From: an uncultured Rhodanobacter sp.
Lineage (GTDB): Bacteria > Pseudomonadota > Gammaproteobacteria > Xanthomonadales > Rhodanobacteraceae
Direction of reading: 5' to 3'
DNA: 5,152 nt
Assembly (NCBI GenBank): GCA_903827735.1
Contig: CAIKJM010000045.1
Location: forward strand, 1 to 5,152
The notes beneath the pieces are model-generated. The model saw only the letters and a list, made by a program, of their open reading frames with translations, was not told the origin of the DNA and searched no databases. Within the stretch, counting starts at the first letter, position 1. Each line of letters starts with the position of its first letter. Positions 1 through 5,152 of the stretch are shown piece by piece. Both the position numbers and the translations under genes were made by a program.

Positions 1-803
<803 letters not shown>

Positions 804-825
804 GGCGATCGACGACGAGTAACAG

Positions 826-851
826 AAAATCCCGCCCCGGCGGGATTTTTT
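826..851 (+). terminator. Intrinsic terminator after hppA
   Basis: A 10-bp perfect stem (826-835 with 840-849, GC core TCCCGC/GCGGGA) closes a CCCG tetraloop. Its 3' arm merges into a run of six T at 846-851. It lies 22 bases after the hppA stop. The A-run on the 5' arm would give a T-run on the other strand, so it could also work in reverse, although no converging gene is present. Confidence 0.93.
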
Positions 852-857
852 ATGTCC

Positions 858-887
858 TTATCAAACGACTCACCCTGACTTTAGTCA
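858..887 (+). promoter_or_regulatory. Weak candidate promoter with overlapping dyad, upstream of the S9 peptidase
   Basis: TTATCA (858-863) and TTTAGT (880-885) each match 4 of 6 bases of the sigma-70 -35 and -10 consensus, with a 16-bp spacer. The second box lies inside an inverted repeat, TGACT-TT-AGTCA (876-887), which could be a small operator. Transcription would begin near 892 and leave a leader of about 90 bases before the ATG at 982. The matches are weak, and other -10-like boxes exist nearby, such as AATACT at 920-925. This is a suggestion only. Confidence 0.2.
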
Positions 888-981
888 CAGGCGGCCACAA
901 CGGGCGGCGGTTAGGCTCGAATACTGACGGCCTGCGACAGCACGCTGTCTCCACCCACACCTTGCACACGAGGCGCATACG

Positions 982-3120
982 ATGAAATCGGTCTGGCTGA
1001 TGCTGGCTCTCGGCGTCACACTGGTAGGCATGAATATCACTCACGCTGATGGCAATAACCCCTCGGCGGCATCCACCGGCGCTCAGGCCTCTGACGATCC
1101 GTTCCTGTGGCTGGAAGACATCCACGGTGCTCGCGCGATGGACTGGGTCAAGACCGAGAACGCTAAGACCACCAAACAGTTCATCGATAATGCCGAGTTC
1201 GACAAAACCCGCGACCGCATTCTCGAAGTGCTCGATTCGGACGCGCGCATTCCGGAGGTCAGCCGCATGGGCGACTACCTCTACAACTTCTGGCGCGACA
1301 AGGCCAACCCGCGCGGCGTCTGGCGCCGCACCACGCTGGCCGAATACCGCAAGCCCGCGCCGCAGTGGGAGGTGCTGCTCGATATCGATGCATTGAACAA
1401 GGCCGAGAACAAGCGCTGGGTGTTCAAGGGCTCGCAGTGCCTGAAGCCCGCGTACACGCGCTGCCTGTTGTCGCTGTCGCCCGACGGTGGCGACGCGGTG
1501 ACCGTGCGCGAGTTCGACATCCCGAGCAAATCTTTCGTCAAGGACGGTTTTGTCTTGCCGGTCGCCAAGACCGAGGCCAGCTGGATCGATGAGAACACCG
1601 TGTATGTCGGCACCGATTTCGGCCCCGGCACGATGACTGCCTCAAGCTACCCGCGCATCGTCAAGGAATGGAAGCGCGGCACGCCTATCGCCGAGGCCAA
1701 GACCGTATACGAAGGCAAGACGACCGACCTCGCAGTCGGCGCGATGCACGATCGCACGCCCGGTTTCGAGCGCGACTTCGTCTCGGTCGCGAAGGACTTT
1801 TTCCATAGCGAGCTGTACCAGCGCAAGGGCGACAAACTCAGCCGCGTCGACGTACCGACCGACGCCAGCGCAGACGCCCATCGCGAATGGCTGCTGGTGC
1901 AGACGCGCTCCGCCTGGACCGTGGGCAGCCAAACCTATCCCTCCGGCGCGCTGCTGGCGGCGAACTTCGACGCCTTCATGGCCGGCAAGCCCGCCTTTAC
2001 CGTGCTATTCAAACCCGATGCGCATACTTCGCTGGAGTCGTACGCCTGGACCCGCCATCACCTGATTCTCGACGTGCTCGATGACGTCAAGAGCCGGCTG
2101 GAGGCGCTCACGCCGCCGGACCACACCAACGCGACGGCCGACTGGAAACACGAGGCCGTGCCAAATGCACCGGCGCTCAGCTCGATCAGCGTGGCCGATA
2201 CCGACCCCGACAACAGCGACGAATACTGGCTCGACGTCACGGGTTTTCTTACGCCCTCATCCCTGCAGCGCGGTGTGCTGGGCAGCGTGCCGGCCGAGAC
2301 GATCAAGCAGGATCCGGCCTTCTTCGACGCGTCGAAGTTCGAAGTGAGCCAGCACTTCGTCACCTCGAAAGACGGCACCCGCGTGCCGTACTTCGAGATC
2401 GCCCCGAAGGGCATCAAGCTCGATGGCTCCAACCGCACCCTGCTGTACGGCTATGGCGGCTTCGAAGTGTCGCTGTCGCCGCACTACAGCGGCAGCATCG
2501 GCCGCGCGTGGCTGGATCGCGGCGGCGTGTATGTGCTGGCCAATATCCGCGGCGGCGGCGAGTACGGTCCGCAGTGGCATCAGGCGGCGCTGAAGGCCAA
2601 TCGCCCGCGTGCGTACGAAGATTTTGCGGCGGTCGCCGAGGATCTGGTCAAACGCGGCGTCACTTCGGCCAAGCATCTGGGCGCCGAGGGCGGCAGCAAC
2701 GGCGGCCTGCTGATGGGCAATATGCTGACGATTTATCCGCAGCTGTTCGGCGCGATCGCCTGCGAGGTGCCGCTGCTCGACATGAAGCGCTACACGCACC
2801 TGTCCGCCGGCGCGTCGTGGATGGCCGAATACGGGGACCCGGACACCGCCGACTGGCAGTTCATCCAGACCTTTTCGCCCTACCAGAACGTGAAGAAGGA
2901 CGGCCATTACCCGCCCGTGCTGTTCTACACCACCACCAGCGATGACCGCGTCGGCCCGGTGCAGGCGCGCAAGATGGCCGCGAAGATGCAGGCGATGGGC
3001 CACCCCGACGTGTGGTTCTACGAGAATCTCGAAGGCGGACACGGCGCGGGCGCGGACAACAAGCAGGCGGCGCTGATGCATGCGCTGGCGTACGACTTCC
3101 TGTGGGATCAGCTGAAATAA
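982..3120 (+). CDS. Exported prolyl oligopeptidase family (S9A) serine peptidase
   Basis: This 712-residue protein belongs to the prolyl oligopeptidase family, which cleaves short peptides, classically after proline. Residues 1-22 form a Sec-type signal peptide (Lys2, hydrophobic core 4-17, likely cut after THA22), so it probably acts in the periplasm. An N-terminal WLED segment (DPFLWLEDIHGARAMDWV, from about residue 39) and a long beta-propeller region (about 70-450) precede the alpha/beta-hydrolase domain (about 480-712). The triad is Ser572 (GGSNGG), Asp654 (DDRVGP) and His687 (GGHGAG). Tyr491 in YGYGGF and Trp613 lie at the same distances from the serine as porcine Tyr473 (oxyanion hole) and Trp595 (proline pocket), and Arg656 matches Arg643. 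The start is supported by GAGG at 970-973, 8 bases upstream. It is flanked by terminators and so is probably transcribed alone. The family is certain; strict prolyl specificity is not, since bacterial paralogues with the ASWMAEYGDP motif are poorly characterised. Confidence 0.93.
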   Translation: MKSVWLMLALGVTLVGMNITHADGNNPSAASTGAQASDDPFLWLEDIHGARAMDWVKTENAKTTKQFIDNAEFDKTRDRILEVLDSDARIPEVSRMGDYLYNFWRDKANPRGVWRRTTLAEYRKPAPQWEVLLDIDALNKAENKRWVFKGSQCLKPAYTRCLLSLSPDGGDAVTVREFDIPSKSFVKDGFVLPVAKTEASWIDENTVYVGTDFGPGTMTASSYPRIVKEWKRGTPIAEAKTVYEGKTTDLAVGAMHDRTPGFERDFVSVAKDFFHSELYQRKGDKLSRVDVPTDASADAHREWLLVQTRSAWTVGSQTYPSGALLAANFDAFMAGKPAFTVLFKPDAHTSLESYAWTRHHLILDVLDDVKSRLEALTPPDHTNATADWKHEAVPNAPALSSISVADTDPDNSDEYWLDVTGFLTPSSLQRGVLGSVPAETIKQDPAFFDASKFEVSQHFVTSKDGTRVPYFEIAPKGIKLDGSNRTLLYGYGGFEVSLSPHYSGSIGRAWLDRGGVYVLANIRGGGEYGPQWHQAALKANRPRAYEDFAAVAEDLVKRGVTSAKHLGAEGGSNGGLLMGNMLTIYPQLFGAIACEVPLLDMKRYTHLSAGASWMAEYGDPDTADWQFIQTFSPYQNVKKDGHYPPVLFYTTTSDDRVGPVQARKMAAKMQAMGHPDVWFYENLEGGHGAGADNKQAALMHALAYDFLWDQLK

Positions 3121-3140
3121 GTTGTCGACGATAGGGACTT

Positions 3141-3172
3141 CAACGAGCCGGCTGTTGCCGGCTCGTTGCTTT
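3141..3172 (+). terminator. Terminator-like hairpin after the S9 peptidase
   Basis: A perfect 12-bp stem (3141-3152 with 3157-3168, core CGAGCCGGC) closes a TGTT loop. It begins 20 bases after the peptidase stop. The following tract is short (CTTT, 3169-3172), so the T-run is weaker than at the other two terminators, but the stem is very stable. It points only forward. Confidence 0.75.
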
Positions 3173-3261
3173 ATGGCATCGGCAGCGGGCCGCCCTCACA
3201 ACTTTCACCTGCTGCCGCGGCTAAAGTAAGCTTTCAACGTCATCGACTCAGCCACGCCGCC

Positions 3262-4116
3262 ATGAACTCACGCCCGTCGATCCGCCCCGAACTGCGCGAA
3301 TGGATTCTGTCCACTACGCGCGCCGGCCACAGCGTGCCGGAAGTGCTGCAGCTGATGAAACAGAGCGGCTACGACCCGCGCCAAAGCCGCAGCATTCTGG
3401 CCGACGTGCTGAAGATTCCGCTGGCAGCGCTTAACGCGACCGCGGTGGCGCCGGCTGCCAGCTCGCTGCCGGCCAAACGAACCAAGCACCCCGAAGCGCC
3501 CGGCGTCACCGTCGGCGGCCATCGTGTTGATATTTCGGTGAGCGTGAACGAGCCGGCGCTGCGGGTTCTGGACGGGATCCTTTCGGACGAAGAATGCGCC
3601 GAGCTGATCGAGCTAGCACGACCGCGTCTGAAGCGCGCCATGACGGTGGCTACCGACGGCAAAAACCAGGTCGACAACCGGCGTACCAGCGAAGGCATGT
3701 TTTTTACCCTCAACGAACTGCCGCTGGTCAGCACCATCGAGCAGCGTCTGGCGTCGTTGCTGGACATGCCGGTCAGCCACGGTGAAGGCCTGCAGATTCT
3801 GCATTACCTGCCGGGGCAGGAATACGAGCCGCACTTCGACTGGTTCGATCCACAGCAGCCGGGCTTCAGCACCATTACGGCGGTCGGTGGGCAGCGCATC
3901 GCCAGCATCGTGATGTATCTGAACACGCCCGAGGGCGGCGGCGGCACGGCGTTTCCGGAAATCGGGCTGACCGTGACGGCACGGCGGGGCTCGGCGGTCT
4001 ACTTTGCCTACGACAGCGGCGATCAAAGTTCGCTGCACGCAGGCCTGCCGGTGACGAAGGGCGAAAAATGGATCGCCACCAAATGGCTGCGTGAAAGGCC
4101 GTATAAACGAGGCTGA
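3262..4116 (+). CDS. 2-oxoglutarate/Fe(II)-dependent oxygenase, prolyl 4-hydroxylase type
   Basis: This 284-residue, probably cytosolic protein should couple 2-oxoglutarate decarboxylation to hydroxylation of a substrate, likely a protein or peptide prolyl residue by family analogy. The double-stranded beta-helix domain (about residues 90-284) has the iron ligands His191 and Asp193 (PHFDWF) and His259 (SSLHAG). Lys269 (GEKW) is placed to bind the 2-oxoglutarate carboxylate. Other P4H-family signatures are GEGLQILHYLPGQEYEPHFD, VMYLN, GGTAFPE and the closing KWLRER. Residues 1-57 are a charged helical extension (PELREWI...GHSVPEVLQLMKQSGYDPRQS) whose role is unknown. No signal peptide is visible. 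I chose ATG 3262 because the frame upstream offers only a TTG at 3166, which lies inside the preceding hairpin. No Shine-Dalgarno is evident before 3262 (CACGCCGCC). TAAAGT (3222-3227) is a possible -10 box. The family is clear; the substrate is unknown. Confidence 0.9.
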   Translation: MNSRPSIRPELREWILSTTRAGHSVPEVLQLMKQSGYDPRQSRSILADVLKIPLAALNATAVAPAASSLPAKRTKHPEAPGVTVGGHRVDISVSVNEPALRVLDGILSDEECAELIELARPRLKRAMTVATDGKNQVDNRRTSEGMFFTLNELPLVSTIEQRLASLLDMPVSHGEGLQILHYLPGQEYEPHFDWFDPQQPGFSTITAVGGQRIASIVMYLNTPEGGGGTAFPEIGLTVTARRGSAVYFAYDSGDQSSLHAGLPVTKGEKWIATKWLRERPYKRG

Positions 4117-4206
4117 CCGTCGCCACCCGTTACCCGCGCCGCTGCGCTGCAGCAGCGTTTCGCGTATCCTCAGTGGTCGACTTTTTCAAAACATCAAGGA
4201 CAATTC

Positions 4207-4743
4207 ATGGGACTGCATCTCGTCTCCGCCGGCCGTGACGTGCCGAACGACATCAACGTCATCATCGAAATCCCCAAGGATGCCGAGCCGGTCAAGTACG
4301 AAGTGGAGAAGGAAAGCGGCGCGATCTTCGTCGACCGCATCCTGTCCACGCCGATGCGTTATCCGTGCAACTACGGCTACGTGCCGGGCACCCTGGGCGG
4401 CGATGGCGATCCGCTGGACGCCCTGGTGATCCTGCCGCTGCCGCTGATCCCCGGCGCGGTGATCCGCTGCCATCCGGTCGGCATGCTGAAGATGACCGAC
4501 GAAGCCGGCAGCGATGAAAAACTGGTGGTGATTCCTACGGCCAAAGTTTTTCCGGGCTACGCTCACATCAAGGATATGAGCGGTGTGTCGGGCCACTGGC
4601 TGGAACGCATCGGCCATTTCTTCGAGCACTACAAGGATCTGGAGAAAGGCAAGTGGGTGAAGGTGGAAGGCTGGGTCAGCGCCGACGAGGCCAAGGCCGA
4701 GATCCTGGCCGGCGTCCAGCGCTATCAGCAGGAACAGCACTGA
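4207..4743 (+). CDS. ppa: Soluble family I inorganic pyrophosphatase
   Basis: This cytosolic enzyme hydrolyses pyrophosphate to two phosphates and so drives nucleotide polymerisation and aminoacylation forward. At 178 residues it has the normal bacterial family I length. The signature DGDPLD places Asp66, Asp68 and Asp71 at the metal site. All other E. coli active-site residues are present one position later: Glu21, Lys30, Glu32, Arg44, Tyr52, Tyr56, Asp98, Asp103, Lys105, Tyr142 and Lys143. It is therefore expected to be active. The start is fixed by a good Shine-Dalgarno, AAGGA (4196-4200), 6 bases before ATG. TATCCT (4165-4170) is a possible -10 box with no clear -35. The gap to the upstream oxygenase is 90 bases without a terminator, so partial co-transcription is possible. 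A terminator follows at 4775. In bacteria this type is Mg-dependent and hexameric, by family knowledge. Confidence 0.98.
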   Translation: MGLHLVSAGRDVPNDINVIIEIPKDAEPVKYEVEKESGAIFVDRILSTPMRYPCNYGYVPGTLGGDGDPLDALVILPLPLIPGAVIRCHPVGMLKMTDEAGSDEKLVVIPTAKVFPGYAHIKDMSGVSGHWLERIGHFFEHYKDLEKGKWVKVEGWVSADEAKAEILAGVQRYQQEQH

Positions 4744-4774
4744 TCGCGGCACCGGCTCCAGTTCATTGATCACC

Positions 4775-4807
4775 AAGGCGGCGCTTCGCAAGAGGCGCCG
4801 TTTTTTT
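4775..4807 (+). terminator. Intrinsic terminator after ppa
   Basis: A 9-bp stem (4779-4787 with 4792-4800, one G-T wobble) closes a GCAA tetraloop of the stabilising GNRA class. It is followed by seven T (4801-4807). AAGG at 4775-4778 can pair with the first T residues and lengthen the stem. It begins about 30 bases after the ppa stop and separates ppa from the dehydrogenase. Confidence 0.94.
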
Positions 4808-4810
4808 AGG

Positions 4811-4848
4811 CTTATCTAACCGCATGCTCACCCTGCGATCGCTATGCT
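4811..4848 (+). promoter_or_regulatory. Candidate upstream region of the dehydrogenase with block shared with 857-877
   Basis: This stretch directly follows the ppa terminator. It contains CTTATC-T-AAC (4811-4820) and CTCACCCTG (4827-4835), the same two words in the same order as after the hppA terminator. TATGCT (4843-4848) matches 4 of 6 bases of a -10 box and lies 27 bases before the ATG at 4876. No good -35 box sits at 16-18 bp from it. Promoter activity is inferred mainly from position. Confidence 0.25.
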
Positions 4849-4866
4849 CCGGACTCTTCCACCCAT

Positions 4867-4870
4867 GGAG
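4867..4870 (+). promoter_or_regulatory. Ribosome binding site deciding the dehydrogenase start
   Basis: GGAG lies 5 bases before ATG 4876. An ATG at 4865 overlaps this site but is in another frame and has no dehydrogenase-like product, so 4876 is the start. Confidence 0.7.
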
Positions 4871-4875
4871 CCCAC

Positions 4876-5152
4876 ATGAAAGCCGTCGCCCTTACACGCT
4901 ATCTACCGATCGACGCCCCCGAATCGCTGGTGGACGTCGAGCTACCCCGGCCAACCGCCAGCGGCCACGATCTGCTAGTGCGCGTGGAAGCCGTTTCGGT
5001 AAACCCGGTCGATACCAAGGTGCGCTCGCCCAAAGCGCAAATCGAGCCGCAGCCCAAGGTGCTCGGTTACGACGCGTCGGGTGTGGTCGAGGCCGTGGGC
5101 GAGGCGATCAGCGGTTTTAGCGTCGGCGATCGCGTCTATTACGCCGGCGACA
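4876..5152 (+). CDS. Zinc-type alcohol dehydrogenase / quinone oxidoreductase-like MDR protein (N-terminal part, 3' end outside window)
   Basis: The frame is open from ATG 4876 to the window end, giving 92 codons plus one base. The translation begins MKAVALTRYLPIDAPESL and continues with a GroES-like fold: LLVRVEAVSVNPVDTKVR (about 33-50), VLGYDASGVVEAVG (about 62-75) and FSVGDRVYYAGD (about 81-92). This pattern is typical of medium-chain NAD(P)H-dependent reductases. The SLPID-like start together with NPVDTKVR and VYYAG resembles the group usually named zinc-binding alcohol dehydrogenase family (TIGR02817-like), normally about 335-340 residues. The Rossmann NAD(P)H-binding domain lies beyond the window, so cofactor choice cannot be read. 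No Cys or His is present at the usual catalytic-zinc position near residue 40, where VNPVD is found, so it may be zinc-free like quinone reductases. It is preceded by the ppa terminator and so is probably its own unit. The substrate is unknown. Confidence 0.9.
   Translation, partial: MKAVALTRYLPIDAPESLVDVELPRPTASGHDLLVRVEAVSVNPVDTKVRSPKAQIEPQPKVLGYDASGVVEAVGEAISGFSVGDRVYYAGD

Noticed and set aside
2257..3081. Long open frame of 274 codons on the - strand
   Set aside because: It is antisense to the catalytic domain of the S9 peptidase, is rich in Ala, Arg and His as expected of a GC-rich shadow frame, and shows no recognisable domain.
3166..3261. Upstream extension of the oxygenase from a TTG start
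   Set aside because: The TTG lies within the 3' arm of the hairpin at 3141-3168. The 32 extra residues look non-coding and ATG 3262 gives a natural N-terminus.
4141..4157. GC-rich palindrome around GCTGCAGC as a possible terminator or operator
   Set aside because: Its pairing is imperfect with almost no loop, it has no T-run, and CTG/CAG-rich words are common in GC-rich DNA.
4186..4791. Open frame of 201 codons on the - strand over ppa
   Set aside because: It mirrors the fully conserved ppa coding frame and runs through the ppa terminator. No protein-family features are seen.
4824..5120. Open frame of 98 codons over the dehydrogenase start
   Set aside because: It is in a different frame from the clearly MDR-like translation from 4876 and has an Arg-rich shadow composition.

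Overview
The window is GC-rich and carries five genes, all on the + strand, with short gaps (90 to 178 bases) and no mobile element, RNA gene or CRISPR array that I can see. The protein styles suggest a gammaproteobacterium of the Xanthomonadales/Lysobacterales, perhaps Rhodanobacteraceae or Xanthomonadaceae. This placement is an inference from sequence style and not a proven assignment.

Layout: (1) positions 1-803 hold the C-terminal part of hppA, a membrane proton-pumping pyrophosphatase of the K+-independent type, closed by a strong intrinsic terminator at 826-851. (2) 982-3120 encode an exported S9A prolyl-oligopeptidase-family serine peptidase with a complete catalytic triad, followed by a perfect 12-bp hairpin at 3141-3168. 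(3) 3262-4116 encode a 2-oxoglutarate/Fe(II) oxygenase of the prolyl-4-hydroxylase type with a helical N-terminal extension. (4) 4207-4743 encode ppa, a complete soluble family I inorganic pyrophosphatase, closed by a terminator at 4775-4807. (5) 4876 to the window end is the N-terminal part of a zinc-type alcohol dehydrogenase/quinone reductase-like MDR protein.

Functionally, the clearest link is that both ways of disposing of cytosolic pyrophosphate lie about 3.4 kb apart: HppA conserves the energy as a proton gradient, while Ppa releases it as heat. The terminators argue that hppA, the peptidase and the dehydrogenase are separate transcription units. Only the oxygenase-ppa gap lacks a terminator, so readthrough there is possible. 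The peptidase and the oxygenase have no evident link to pyrophosphate. I see ordinary chromosomal housekeeping and accessory metabolism and no convincing undescribed system. The most open questions are the oxygenase's substrate and a sequence block shared by two upstream regions.
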